This document shows, one piece after another, positions 36,655 to 45,566 of a stretch of DNA of 64,000 bases. The position numbers and the translations under genes are program-made. Where the stretch lies: contig CAKRQV010000005.1 of NCBI GenBank assembly GCA_934394565.1, positions 1-64,000 on the forward strand. The letters run 5' to 3'. The DNA comes from an uncultured Lachnospiraceae bacterium. GTDB taxonomy: Bacteria; Bacillota; Clostridia; Lachnospirales; Lachnospiraceae. The notes beneath the pieces are model-generated. The model saw nothing but the letters and a program-made list of their open reading frames with translations, did no database searches and was not told the DNA's origin. How positions within the stretch are numbered: position 1 is the stretch's first letter; each line of letters opens with the position of its first letter.

Positions 36655-36677
36655 CGTTGTATACAGTAGCTGTATTA
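36655..36677 (-). promoter_or_regulatory. promoter -10 with TATACAA half operator before the 3D-domain gene
   Basis: On the minus strand a TATAAT box (about 36676-36671) is followed by ACAGCTACTGTATACAA. The ACTGTATACAA part repeats the core of the pflB operators at 18156-18242. A single site is weak evidence for shared control. Confidence 0.35.
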
Positions 36678-36770
36678 TAGCACATTTTTCATTTGTCGGA
36701 TACTTTTTTGTAATCTTTCGTAATATTTTTGCAATATTTTCTCAAGAAGACCGTTACCTGTAAAAACATA

Positions 36771-36810
36771 ATGCCAGCCCCGGAAAGAACCTGCTTTCCG
36801 GGGCTGGCAT
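36771..36810. terminator. bidirectional terminator after the UroD-family gene
   Basis: A perfect stem ATGCCAGCCCCGGAAAG/CTTTCCGGGGCTGGCAT with T runs on both strands lies about 40 bases after the stop of the gene at 36853. Confidence 0.9.
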
Positions 36811-36852
36811 CATGTTTTTCTTTCAGTCAAATCGTATTTTTCTGGTGACAGA

Positions 36853-37848
36853 TTAATATTTGAAATGTTCCTTATTATAACGCTCCACCGCATCCATTGT
36901 AGCCTCGATCACACCCGGGAAGATGGATTCCTTCAGGCCATAAGTGATGCACGGAATAAATGCTCCATACGGAACACCAGCCTCGATGGCACGAAGCACT
37001 TCCTTATCTACCTCTTCCTGTGTCCAGTCTGCTCTGTCGATGATGGAATCGACACCACCCATGCAGATCAGCTTACCATGCACTTTGTTCTGGATGGTCT
37101 CAAAATTGTTGGTGCACAGTGCGCCCTGCCAGATATCGATATGGCAGTCCACAAAATCCTCCACCAGTGTCTCACAGTAGCTGTCAGAATGGAACAGGAT
37201 CTTAACACCACGCTCATGCATATAACCGAACAGCTTCTCATAACCTTCCTTGAAGAATTCCTCAAAGATCTCGTTGCTGAAGAACGGACGGTCTTTTGCG
37301 CCCAGATCATCATGATACAGCATAAAATCCAGATCCAGATGGTCGATCATCTCTTTGGCATAGGCCATCTTCCACTCAAAGACAGCATCGATCAGCTCAT
37401 GCATAGCTTCCGGCTCCAGATAGAAATTCATCAGAGTATCCTCAAATCCCATGAAGGAATGCAGCTTTTCGAAAACACCGGATACCATGATGCCGGTAAC
37501 GAAATGGTTCTTTCTGTCCATACCGGCTACCTGCTTCTTAGCAGCTTCCCATGCTTCCTCCGGGAATACATCGTTCTGTTTTACAAAGTGCTCTTTCCAC
37601 TCTGTTACATCCTTGATCAGCTTATTCTCTTCTGTTACATACGGCATACCGGCATGCTCACCCTTTTTCCAGCGGATCGTAACGCCCCACGGATCCAGTG
37701 TATCCTGTCCTTCGATATAGCAGTTCAGATAATATTTTGCGATCAGCGGATCGGTCAGTACAAAATCAAACGGTTCATATCCATTGACCAGACGCTCTGT
37801 CTGCTCGCCATCTAACATTTTCTGTAAATTTTCTCTTGGTGTAAGCAT
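36853..37848 (-). CDS. uroporphyrinogen decarboxylase (UroD)-family protein, probable methyltransferase
   Basis: This encodes 331 residues with AGGAGG before ATG. The sequence belongs to the UroD superfamily, in which most anaerobe members are MtaA/CmuA-type methylcobamide methyltransferases rather than haem enzymes. Seen here are the N-terminal TPRENLQKMLDGEQTERL, YHDDLGAKDRPFFSNEIFEE (about 185-205), ILFHSDSYCETLVEDF and VNGYEPFDF. No haem genes and no corrinoid protein gene are adjacent; a PucR-like regulator gene lies upstream. The likely role is methyl transfer from a methylated compound in one-carbon or O-demethylation metabolism. The exact substrate cannot be read from the sequence. 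A related gene ends at the right edge of the window. Confidence 0.8.
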   Translation of the reverse strand: MLTPRENLQKMLDGEQTERLVNGYEPFDFVLTDPLIAKYYLNCYIEGQDTLDPWGVTIRWKKGEHAGMPYVTEENKLIKDVTEWKEHFVKQNDVFPEEAWEAAKKQVAGMDRKNHFVTGIMVSGVFEKLHSFMGFEDTLMNFYLEPEAMHELIDAVFEWKMAYAKEMIDHLDLDFMLYHDDLGAKDRPFFSNEIFEEFFKEGYEKLFGYMHERGVKILFHSDSYCETLVEDFVDCHIDIWQGALCTNNFETIQNKVHGKLICMGGVDSIIDRADWTQEEVDKEVLRAIEAGVPYGAFIPCITYGLKESIFPGVIEATMDAVERYNKEHFKY

Positions 37849-38062
37849 TGTTCTATCCTCCTGATACTGTTTTGCGTAAGAAATTACCGCTGAATTCCGG
37901 CAGTTTCTTACATTTTCCTGCCATCAGTCTGTAAAATGTTCTTCGACCATATCAGCAGTTTTTCCATGCATGCATTATAGTATAGGAGCATATTTCCTGT
38001 AAATTCTACAAAATCTATGTTTTTTCCGTATCTTATCCCTACATTTTATAGGATCTTCTTTT

Positions 38063-39583
38063 TTATTTCACAGCTCTTTTCCAGATTTCATAAGAGAGCA
38101 TCAGGTGCAGACATGTAGCATACTCGTCCAGATCAACCCTGGTCAGGGTCCGGATTCGGTCTATCCGCGCCAGCAGCGTTGTCCGATGAATGTTTAAGAC
38201 ATCCGCTGTGTGTGTAATATTCTGTCGTTTCTGTAAAAATGTGTCCAGTGTGACAAAAAGCTCTGTATCGTTCGCCTGATCATACCGACGCAGGATCTTC
38301 AGGGCCTGATGGCAGCCCTGCAGTGGCAAAAGCTGGGTGGTACTGTGTTCGACGAGATACTCAAACGCATACCGGGAAAACTGGTGATACCACCGGGAAT
38401 TGTCCATGGTTTCTCCCGTAGAGATTGCATATTCCGCCTCCCGGTAATAATACGGCAGGTTGGAAAATTCCCGGAACACATCGCTTAAGCCCGCCTTGCA
38501 GAGCGAATCCCGGAGAAAATACGGCAGCGTATCGGCAAAATCATGCGCTGCATCAGAGCGCGAAATATTGCGGATACAGATAAACTGCATCGGCTCCGTG
38601 ATCACGCAGCATTCCCTGAACAGCCGAAGCATCTGCTCCTGAAAATATTTCATACCAATTCCTGCACCGGCACCCTCCTGGAACCGGAACAGGACAATCT
38701 GATAGGTATCGTTCATCCGCCACTGGAATCTGGCCAGCAGGGTCTTTTGTTCGTTATAAGGCACACCGGTTCCATGCAGCATATGCTCCGCCATTTCAAT
38801 CAGATCCTCCCATGTGGAAGTCTGATCTTTCTGATAATACAGCTCCTCATATACACTGTTGATCGCTTCTCCCATGATCTGTACAAACTGTAAAAGACCG
38901 TAATCGACCTCCTGCTTTCCCGCACTCATGATCAGTCGGGCATCATAAACATTCTCTGCAAACAGATTGAAGCAGCAGAACCATTCCTGCTGTGAATTAC
39001 AGAATAAAAAAGCATGCGTATGGTTTTCCGCTTTCTGGAAATCCTCATCCGTCAGAAGCTCATTGACCATATTGGCGCTGATACCGTTTTCTTCATCCAC
39101 CCAGTCGTTTCTCTGGCTGAAATCATCCGAAATTCCCTTCATCACCATCTCACGGGTAAACACACTGCCGCCAATCTGCAGAAACTGTTCTGTCATATTC
39201 AGAATTTCTTCCAGACTTTTACGCTGCAGCAGGTATTTCTGCAGTTCCATATACCAGTTGTACACCAGCTTCATGTTCTGGTACACCTTCTGCTGGATCT
39301 GTACCTCTGATAAATGCTCCGTCACAAAGATCCAGTCCACATGCTTTTCTTCCAGTGCCGCCGCATCCGGTTTACCACGCAAAAGTACCGTCCGCCGGTA
39401 CCACAGATCGGGATCCTTTTTCAGATCCTCCTGCGTGATCAGATACAGCATATTTTTCTTTGGAAATTCTCCGTCCCAGATTTCGAAGCCATCAATCGTA
39501 TACTCCGCCTGACGGCTGATGTTCGTATAAATTGCAGTATCGAGAGACAACAGATATAACAGCATTCCTATAGTGATTTTCAT
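38063..39583 (-). CDS. PucR/CdaR-type transcriptional regulator
   Basis: This encodes 506 residues with GGAGG 7 bases before the ATG. The C-terminal ~65 residues form the PucR helix-turn-helix (LQKRQNITHTADVLNIHRTTLLARIDRIR), preceded by a GGDEF-like CdaR domain (about 290-420) and a long N-terminal sensory region without transmembrane segments. Such regulators usually control a neighbouring catabolic gene. The gene directly downstream on the same strand, 214 bp away, encodes the UroD-family protein, which is the likely target. The ligand is unknown. Confidence 0.82.
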   Translation of the reverse strand: MKITIGMLLYLLSLDTAIYTNISRQAEYTIDGFEIWDGEFPKKNMLYLITQEDLKKDPDLWYRRTVLLRGKPDAAALEEKHVDWIFVTEHLSEVQIQQKVYQNMKLVYNWYMELQKYLLQRKSLEEILNMTEQFLQIGGSVFTREMVMKGISDDFSQRNDWVDEENGISANMVNELLTDEDFQKAENHTHAFLFCNSQQEWFCCFNLFAENVYDARLIMSAGKQEVDYGLLQFVQIMGEAINSVYEELYYQKDQTSTWEDLIEMAEHMLHGTGVPYNEQKTLLARFQWRMNDTYQIVLFRFQEGAGAGIGMKYFQEQMLRLFRECCVITEPMQFICIRNISRSDAAHDFADTLPYFLRDSLCKAGLSDVFREFSNLPYYYREAEYAISTGETMDNSRWYHQFSRYAFEYLVEHSTTQLLPLQGCHQALKILRRYDQANDTELFVTLDTFLQKRQNITHTADVLNIHRTTLLARIDRIRTLTRVDLDEYATCLHLMLSYEIWKRAVK

Positions 39584-39681
39584 TGTATTTCCTCCAGATG
39601 TCTTGTGGGTATCCTATCTTTTGTAGTATAGCAGACCTGTGGGCATCTGTCGCTTTCTTTTTTATTTTTATATGCTAAAGG

Positions 39682-39728
39682 AAAAAAGCCGCTGTACATG
39701 TTTTTCACCTGTACAGCGGCTTTTTTTT
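39682..39728. terminator. bidirectional terminator of the sigma/anti-sigma operon
   Basis: GCCGCTGTACA (39688-39698) pairs with TGTACAGCGGC (39710-39720), flanked by six A and eight T bases. It terminates the minus-strand operon ending at 39826, although ~100 bases after its stop. Confidence 0.9.
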
Positions 39729-39825
39729 GCATAACACTCTGTCATATTACATTCTGCGTACCATTACCGTTTCCATAGCCATGTCCGGTACTGTTTTTCA
39801 AGAATTTTCGCACGGATTCTCGCTT

Positions 39826-41331
39826 TTACTGACGAATATCGACGATACCAGGCTTGAAAGAATCGGTGAGGCCTTCCACGTCCATACTCTGGTTGAGATC
39901 CAGGCAGAGATTTGACAGATCCTGCTCGTTGACGATCCAGGCCATCCGGACCTGCTTGCTTTCCCCGGCTTTCAGAGAAATGTAGTTGCCGCCGTTTCCC
40001 TCATCTTCTTTGGCGCTGAAGTAGGCCATTTCCATCGGTCTTGCCACACTGCTTCCGAAAATCTGATCATACTTCTGTCCGTCTATGGTTTTCTCTTCTC
40101 CAAATCCGGTATAACCGCTTGTGTCAAACTCATACTTGCCGTTTTCCTGCTTCATAAATCCCAGCCATCCATTATAGCACAGATGCTTCCATTCTTCTTT
40201 TCCGGTATTTGTGTAGGTCACATCCACTACAACAAGCTTCTGGTTGACCTTTTCTTTCTTTACAACCTCATCCAGCGTATCTTTTCCGTCACCATTTTTG
40301 ATATAGGAAAGCTCATTCTGTACCAGCTTACCGTCTGCCCCCGCGGCATCAGCCCATCCGTCCGGAAGATCAGCGTCTTTTAACAGAGAAAGATCATCCG
40401 CAAGCTGCACCGCATCTACTTTCGCGGTAATATCGGTAGTCCAGTCATATTCTCCTTTCGGTGTTTCTCCGCTCATATTAAGAGCAAAATCTTCTCCGAT
40501 TTTATGCACCGAAAGCTTGTCCTCAGAAACCGATGTGTAGTGTTTCATTTCATCTACCGGTTCAGCATCCCCAGTATTTCCATCTCCCTTATCAGCATTC
40601 GTCGGATTTACACGCTCGCTCCAGGTATAGATACTGCTGCTGTCCACAGTCTTTCCCGTTTCTTCCAGTGTAATACCGGAGAGAACCTTGACAGCCTCCT
40701 CTTTGCTGACATCGTTACCGATCACCACCTCCAGTACGCGGTATTCTTCCGGAAACAGGATATAGGCACGGGAGGTCAGGTTTCCATCATAATCTACGAC
40801 TGTGTTGTATGTCAGATAGACACCCTGATGCTCTCCAAAGGTCATCTCTTCGCTTTCTTTCACATTTTTCTCATTCTGCACTGTCTGCAGATCATCCTGA
40901 TCCATCAGCATGCTGACAAAGGAAAAGCCTCCCTGCGCCGGTGTATTCTTATTTTGCAGATGATCCTCATCGATCCAGGCCATGCCGTCCGGAATGTAGG
41001 AGGCTTTTACTTTGACCTCCGAAATCTGCTCCGGGATCGCTGCCACATCGCCGTCGGCCTTCATTCCCACATTGACACTGTATTTGCCCTGTTTTTCCGT
41101 GTAAAACTGGAAGGCATTGACGGCTGCAAAGGCTACCGTGGTGGTGGCCACACAGGCGATCACAACGCCGGCTGCGGCACGGGTAAATGATTTATACGAA
41201 CGTTTTTTATGGTCTGCCATGGATACTGTCTCCCCTTTTTTATGTACCTGTTTATCTACTTCTGCTACAATCATCTCATGGATGAACGATGGTGTCTCCG
41301 GAAATTCCCCGTTTACTCCCTGTCTCTTCAT
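39826..41331 (-). CDS. anti-sigma factor with DUF4179-like extracytoplasmic domain
   Basis: This encodes 501 residues. The ATG at 41331 follows GGAGG and overlaps the end of the sigma gene by 4 bp (ATGA), so the two are translationally coupled. A cytoplasmic N-terminus (about 1-45) ends in one transmembrane helix (about 50-70, AAAGVVIACVATTTVAFAAV), followed by a long extracellular part (75-501) with no catalytic motif. The layout is that of DUF4179 proteins, which pair with ECF sigma factors in Firmicutes and hold them at the membrane. The signal it senses is unknown; the large external region may bind a cell-wall or surface ligand. Confidence 0.8.
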   Translation of the reverse strand: MKRQGVNGEFPETPSFIHEMIVAEVDKQVHKKGETVSMADHKKRSYKSFTRAAAGVVIACVATTTVAFAAVNAFQFYTEKQGKYSVNVGMKADGDVAAIPEQISEVKVKASYIPDGMAWIDEDHLQNKNTPAQGGFSFVSMLMDQDDLQTVQNEKNVKESEEMTFGEHQGVYLTYNTVVDYDGNLTSRAYILFPEEYRVLEVVIGNDVSKEEAVKVLSGITLEETGKTVDSSSIYTWSERVNPTNADKGDGNTGDAEPVDEMKHYTSVSEDKLSVHKIGEDFALNMSGETPKGEYDWTTDITAKVDAVQLADDLSLLKDADLPDGWADAAGADGKLVQNELSYIKNGDGKDTLDEVVKKEKVNQKLVVVDVTYTNTGKEEWKHLCYNGWLGFMKQENGKYEFDTSGYTGFGEEKTIDGQKYDQIFGSSVARPMEMAYFSAKEDEGNGGNYISLKAGESKQVRMAWIVNEQDLSNLCLDLNQSMDVEGLTDSFKPGIVDIRQ

Positions 41332-41816
41332 ATGCTTGCTACCTCCAGTGATGTGAGTTCTTCTTTCATCTTGGCTCTGGCTCTTGCCAGACGTTTCTGT
41401 ACGGCTCCCTCGGAAATTTCGAGGATGGCTGCGATCTCTTTGCAACTGAACTCTTCGATATAATACAGTACCACGACCATTCGTAAATCTTCTTTCAAAT
41501 GCCGGACAGCGGCATAGAGTTCACCGTAATCCTTTTTATCTTCTGCATAGGTGTCATTGAGTTCCTTACATTCTTCCAGTGAGACAATTTTTCTTGAAGA
41601 ACGCAGGATGCTGTAACATTCATTGATCACAATCCGAATCAGCCATGTTTTGGCATATGCTTCATTTTTCAGGCTGTGGCGCTTCATAAACGCCTTGACG
41701 ATCGCATTCTGTATCGCATCGGCACAGTCATTGTCATCCTTTAAGATCGACTTTGCCGTCACATACATCTGACGCTCCGCCGCCAGGATCAGTGATCCCA
41801 GATTTTCTTTTGTCAC
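41328..41816 (-). CDS. ECF-type RNA polymerase sigma factor
   Basis: This encodes 162 residues with a GTG start (AGGTAA upstream). Region sigma2 is seen at about 5-75 (DDNDCADAIQNAIVKAFMKR, then TWLIRIVINECYSILR). Region sigma4 is at about 105-155 (LKEDLRMVVVLYYIEEFSCK followed by EIAAILEISEGAVQKRLARARAKMKE). This is a complete short sigma factor of the ECF type, cotranscribed with its membrane anti-sigma partner. It is one of two such modules in the window; the other is at 60150-60704. Confidence 0.92.
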   Translation of the reverse strand: MTKENLGSLILAAERQMYVTAKSILKDDNDCADAIQNAIVKAFMKRHSLKNEAYAKTWLIRIVINECYSILRSSRKIVSLEECKELNDTYAEDKKDYGELYAAVRHLKEDLRMVVVLYYIEEFSCKEIAAILEISEGAVQKRLARARAKMKEELTSLEVASI

Positions 41817-41966
41817 GTATGGTTACCTGCCTTTCTGCTGGCCAGCTCTTTTTGTTTTACACTTATTAGACGCACCAGACGGGAAAATATCCCCGACTGC
41901 AAAAAAAAAATTTTTCATTAATTTTCAAACTACACTCTCCTGCACCCAAAAGCAACCTAAACTATG

Positions 41967-42020
41967 AAAAAACCGGAGCCAATCTGCAGCCATTTGAGAC
42001 CACAAAAGCTTCCGGTTTTA
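41967..42020 (-). terminator. terminator of pabC
   Basis: AAACCGGAGC and GCTTCCGGTTT pair around a ~30-base loop, with a T run on the minus strand, 45 bases after the pabC stop. Confidence 0.7.
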
Positions 42021-42065
42021 TGTTTCGTTTTTCAGAGCGCAGCTTCTTAACCGCCCTGTATTCTT

Positions 42066-42848
42066 TTATGATGTTTTCACCGCTTCTCGATATTGTTCCA
42101 TCAGTTGTTCTGCTGTTTTCCCGGAAGGAAACGTATACTTTCCCAGCTGACGCACCGGCATGATGCCCATCAGGGAATTGGTGACGAAACATTCTTCACA
42201 GTCAGCCAGTTCCTCCGGGTACAGGATGGTTTCTGTCGCATCTGTCGTCTGCAGCACATACGCCCGCATAATGCCGGGCAACAGACCACAGGACAGCGCC
42301 GGGGTGCAGACCTTGCCATTTCGTACAAAGAAAATATTGCTGACACAGCCTTCGGCAATCTGCCCCTTTGTGTTGAGAAAAATTCTCTCATCCATTCCCG
42401 TTTTTGTGGCTGCACGCTTTTCCAGAATGCAATCGCCGTAATTCATGGTCTTGTGAACAACAAGCGGAGACGTCTCATTTCGCCGGACAGTGCTGAAATC
42501 CATGGTAAAGCCCTTCTTATACTGCGCCGGGTGATAGTGATTCTCCCGCAGCGACAGGATCAGATTTTCTTTTGACAGCATGATTTTAAGACCGCCATGG
42601 ACAAGACATTTCGCTGTGGCTTCCCGCTGCCCGTTTTCCGCAGTCCCCTTTGCCTGCCTCTCCGGCCACTGCCGGATTCCTTCTTCTGTCAGGCCACGGT
42701 CTGCCATCTCTCCCCAGCCAAAGAAATCAGCCGCTGTCTGCATCCGCCGCAGATGTTCTTTTAAAAAGACCGGTCTGCCCTGCTCCAGTGCGATTGTTTC
42801 AAAAACACCCAGCCCAAACTGAAAACCATCGTCTATCTTTATTTCCAT
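42066..42848 (-). CDS. pabC: aminotransferase class IV, probable 4-amino-4-deoxychorismate lyase
   Basis: This encodes 260 residues of the PLP fold type IV family (PabC/IlvE/DAAT). Family marks are GVFETI near the start, LLPGIMRAYVL, the TNSLMGIMPV segment and the invariant lysine in LVVHKTMNYG. It lies downstream of pabA and pabB, so aminodeoxychorismate lyase (making p-aminobenzoate and pyruvate) is the best assignment, though the family includes branched-chain transaminases. A tRNA and a terminator intervene, so pabC probably has its own promoter. The site is GGAAAG about 6 bases before the ATG. Confidence 0.85.
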   Translation of the reverse strand: MEIKIDDGFQFGLGVFETIALEQGRPVFLKEHLRRMQTAADFFGWGEMADRGLTEEGIRQWPERQAKGTAENGQREATAKCLVHGGLKIMLSKENLILSLRENHYHPAQYKKGFTMDFSTVRRNETSPLVVHKTMNYGDCILEKRAATKTGMDERIFLNTKGQIAEGCVSNIFFVRNGKVCTPALSCGLLPGIMRAYVLQTTDATETILYPEELADCEECFVTNSLMGIMPVRQLGKYTFPSGKTAEQLMEQYREAVKTS

Positions 42849-42872
42849 AAAGCTTTCCTTTCAGTAATATAC

Positions 42873-42901
42873 AAAAAACCCCAGAGCAGTAAGCTCTGAG
42901 G
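42873..42901 (-). terminator. terminator after tRNA-Glu
   Basis: CCTCAGAGC/GCTCTGGGG stem with TTTTTTG on the minus strand, about 12 bases after the tRNA 3' end. It ends the tRNA transcript before pabC. Confidence 0.85.
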
Positions 42902-42912
42902 CTTCATATCAG

Positions 42913-42984
42913 CAGCAACTAGGGGAATCGAACCCCTGTTTTCGCCGTGAGAGGGCGACGTCTTAACCCCTTGACCAAGTTGCC
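42913..42984 (-). tRNA. tRNA-Glu (anticodon CTC)
   Basis: A 72-nt cloverleaf is visible. The acceptor stem GGCAACT pairs with AGTTGCT (first pair G-U). The anticodon stem is TCGCC/GGCGA with loop CTCTCAC, giving anticodon CTC. The T arm is AGGGG-TTCGATT-CCCCT. The discriminator base is G and CCA is not encoded. It lies on the same strand as the pab genes, between pabB and pabC. Confidence 0.93.
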
Positions 42985-43105
42985 ATGTCGTTTCGACTTG
43001 ATTATAATACACCACTTAGCTCATAATTGCAAGTACTTTTTTAATTTTTTTAATTTTTCTTTTTATTTGCGCATTACAGTCAATTATGAGTCTGAAACAC
43101 AGGCT

Positions 43106-43155
43106 ATTGCTCTTATAGCACCGACAACAAATGTTGCCGTGACCATAAGAGCAAT
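43106..43155 (-). terminator. long-stem structure after pabB
   Basis: ATTGCTCTTAT and ATAAGAGCAAT pair over a loop that itself contains GACAAC/GTTGCC pairing. It lies 12 bases after the pabB stop. No T run follows, so it may be an RNA 3' stabiliser or processing signal between pabB and the tRNA. Confidence 0.4.
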
Positions 43156-43166
43156 CTCCCGTTTTC

Positions 43167-44552
43167 TTACTGCAAAGCTTCCAGCACGGCTTTTGCTTTC
43201 TGTAATGTCTCTTCGTATTCAAATTCCAGTTCTGACTCAGCTGTGATGCCGCCTCCGACACCGAGATAATATTTTCCCTCTTTATGCAAAGCTGTGCGGA
43301 TCACGATATTTAAATCGCAGTCGCCGTCCAGTGTAAGATAGCCGATGGAACCGGTATACAGATTTCGCCTGCCGTGTTCCAGCTCATCAATGATCTCCAT
43401 CGCCCGGTATTTTGGTGCACCGGTGATCGATCCGCCGGGAAACGTGGCTTCCAGAAGATCCATGACGTTTTTTCCTTCCCGCAGTTCTCCCTCGATATCA
43501 GAAACCAGATGAAAGACCGTGGCATATTCTTCTACCGTGAACAGTTCTGTCACCTTCACACTGCCCGGCTGACATACACGGTTCAGGTCGTTTCGTTCCA
43601 GATCCACGATCATCAGAAGCTCACTCTTATCCTTTTCCGACTGCTGCAGCTCCATACGCAATGCCTGATCTTCCTCAGGCGTGCTCCCACGCTTTCTGGT
43701 GCCTTTAATCGGGCGTGTATTTACATGATTTTTTCTCATTTTCAGGAAACGTTCCGGTGATGCGCAGACAATTTCGTACCCATCGAAGGACAGATACCCG
43801 CCAAATGGCGATGGATTATTCTGTCGCAGATCATAAAAGACATCCAGTGGCTTCTTTTCGCTCTCCACAGTCAGATGCTGCGTCATATTGGCGATGTAGA
43901 TATCCCCCTCGATGATATAGCGGATCATACGGTCTACCGTCTGCTTATACTCTTCTTTTTCAAAATTGGGTGTTACACAGATCGGCACAGCGTCTTTCAT
44001 CGTGCTATTGCCCTCATGTTTTCTTTCTTCCTGCTTAGACCGTGCCTGTTCTATGAGCTGCTCCGTCTCCTGCAGTATTTCTGTTGCCGGCTGTGTAATG
44101 CCATTGGCAACCATATACAGTCGTTTTTCATGACAGTCTTCGATCAGAAAACTGTCATAAAATGTCAGCACTGCATCGGGAATCTTTACAAAATCCGGTT
44201 GTGACGAAGGAATGCCCTGCATCTTTCTTCCATATTCATAGGAAAAATAACCAATAGCCCCGGAAAGGATAGGCAGTTTTGTGGTATTTTCATCTTTATG
44301 TGTGACCAGATATTCCCGCACATAGGCTTCAAATGTACAGTCCGTCCGTACCTCTCCATTCACTGTAAATCTTTCATCCTCTTTCACCAGCTTCAGATAC
44401 GGCCGACGGCCGATGATGGAGTAACGCCCCAGTGTATTAACCAGAGAGGAATCCAGGAATACGCTGTCCGGTTCGTTCGCACAGAGCCTGAAAATTTCTG
44501 CCGCCGGAATATAGGAAGTGATCTCTTTGATCTGTCTTTGTCTGTTATACAT
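43167..44552 (-). CDS. pabB: aminodeoxychorismate synthase component I (PabB)
   Basis: This encodes 461 residues with GGAG before ATG. It is a chorismate-utilising enzyme with an N-terminal Anth_synt_I domain (EPDSVFLDSSLVNTLGRYSI) and the C-terminal catalytic domain. Motifs seen are GDIYIANMTQHL, ASPERFLKM, TRPIKGTRKRG, the glutamate/lysine-bearing MIVDLERNDLNRVC, and FPGGSITGAPK. PabB and TrpE are close; the PIKGT motif (Lys in place of the TrpE alanine in that motif) favours PabB. It makes 4-amino-4-deoxychorismate from chorismate with ammonia from PabA, in folate synthesis. It lies 45 bp after pabA. Confidence 0.93.
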   Translation of the reverse strand: MYNRQRQIKEITSYIPAAEIFRLCANEPDSVFLDSSLVNTLGRYSIIGRRPYLKLVKEDERFTVNGEVRTDCTFEAYVREYLVTHKDENTTKLPILSGAIGYFSYEYGRKMQGIPSSQPDFVKIPDAVLTFYDSFLIEDCHEKRLYMVANGITQPATEILQETEQLIEQARSKQEERKHEGNSTMKDAVPICVTPNFEKEEYKQTVDRMIRYIIEGDIYIANMTQHLTVESEKKPLDVFYDLRQNNPSPFGGYLSFDGYEIVCASPERFLKMRKNHVNTRPIKGTRKRGSTPEEDQALRMELQQSEKDKSELLMIVDLERNDLNRVCQPGSVKVTELFTVEEYATVFHLVSDIEGELREGKNVMDLLEATFPGGSITGAPKYRAMEIIDELEHGRRNLYTGSIGYLTLDGDCDLNIVIRTALHKEGKYYLGVGGGITAESELEFEYEETLQKAKAVLEALQ

Positions 44553-44597
44553 CTCATTCTCCTGTTATCGTTTTCATCCCTGCTTTTTTGTGCACGC

Positions 44598-45197
44598 TCA
44601 TGCCGTTTTTCTGTTTCTCACAGCTTCACGCTCGGCGATCCTGCAGAAATTTTCCAGAAGCTCATGCCCGTATTCTGTCAGAACGGCTTCCGGATGAAAC
44701 TGTACGCCATACAGCCCCTGCCGTGGACACGACAGAGCCATCACCGCACCATCTTCTGCCACTGCATCGATCTGATATCCGGCGGGAACTGTGTCTTTTG
44801 TCACAACCAGCGAGTGATACCGGGTCACAGCATAGCTTTCCGGAAGTCCGGCAAACAGCCCGGTCCCATTATTACGGATTGTCGTCACCTTGCCGTGCAT
44901 TGGCCGTTCTCCCTTCTGCACCCTTGCTCCACTGACATGTCCCAGCACCTGATGTCCCAGGCAGACTCCCAGTATCGGAATTTCTCCGGCAAAACGTCTG
45001 ACCGCATCGACACAGAGCGTGGCATCCCATGGCCGCTTTGGACCCGGAGACAGAATGATTCCCTCCGGCTGCATGGCCTCGATCTCATCCAGCGTGATCT
45101 CGTCACACCGCCTGACAACAATCTCCCTGCCGAGTTCATGGAAATAAGCTTCGAGATTATAGACAAATGAATCAAAATTATCGATCATTACATACAT
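44598..45197 (-). CDS. pabA: aminodeoxychorismate/anthranilate synthase glutamine amidotransferase (PabA)
   Basis: This encodes 199 residues from the ATG at 45197 (AAAAGGAG 6 bases upstream; the frame to 45257 lacks a site). It is a class I glutamine amidotransferase with N-terminal IDNFDSFVYNL, catalytic Cys in ILGVCLGHQVLG, and His/Glu in YGVQFHPEAVLTEYG. It supplies ammonia to PabB. Such subunits can also serve TrpE, but no trp genes are nearby. A promoter (TTGACC/TAGGAT, 18 bp spacing, about 45340-45311) precedes it. Confidence 0.92.
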   Translation of the reverse strand: MYVMIDNFDSFVYNLEAYFHELGREIVVRRCDEITLDEIEAMQPEGIILSPGPKRPWDATLCVDAVRRFAGEIPILGVCLGHQVLGHVSGARVQKGERPMHGKVTTIRNNGTGLFAGLPESYAVTRYHSLVVTKDTVPAGYQIDAVAEDGAVMALSCPRQGLYGVQFHPEAVLTEYGHELLENFCRIAEREAVRNRKTA

Positions 45198-45566
45198 ATG
45201 CTGCTCCTTTTCATCCGTACGGAAACAAAAAAAGGACAACGAAAGACATGTCTCCATGTACAGTCGTTATCCCTTACCGGTCCGTAATCTGTCTGGTTTT
45301 TCTGAGTCCTATCCTATCATACTCCTTAAGCCCTGGTCAAGCACTTCTTTTTCTGACACAAAACACATGTACAGCCTCCAGCACCGGACTGTCTGCCATC
45401 ATAAATTCCGCCAGTTTGAAAAACTGCTGTTTTTTACATTTTGTCGATTATTTTCGCATCCTGTCGAGCCCTGTACATTTCCCGGATTTTATGAGATAAT
45501 GACTGCTGCCGCAGAACGTTTTTCAAAACTGTATCTGTGGCCAGATCCCTTTTTGGAGGTTTCCTC
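45198..45566. promoter_or_regulatory. divergent promoter region, pabA / hydrolase
   Basis: This 369-bp gap contains the pabA promoter TTGACC-18-TAGGAT (45340-45311, minus strand) and, on the other side, the GGAGG site of the hydrolase gene. No riboswitch, T-box or repeat is seen. Confidence 0.5.

Noticed and set aside
43167..45197. Anthranilate synthase (trpEG) instead of pabAB
   Set aside because: The PIKGT motif of the component I protein, the nearby class IV lyase gene and the absence of other trp genes favour p-aminobenzoate synthesis.
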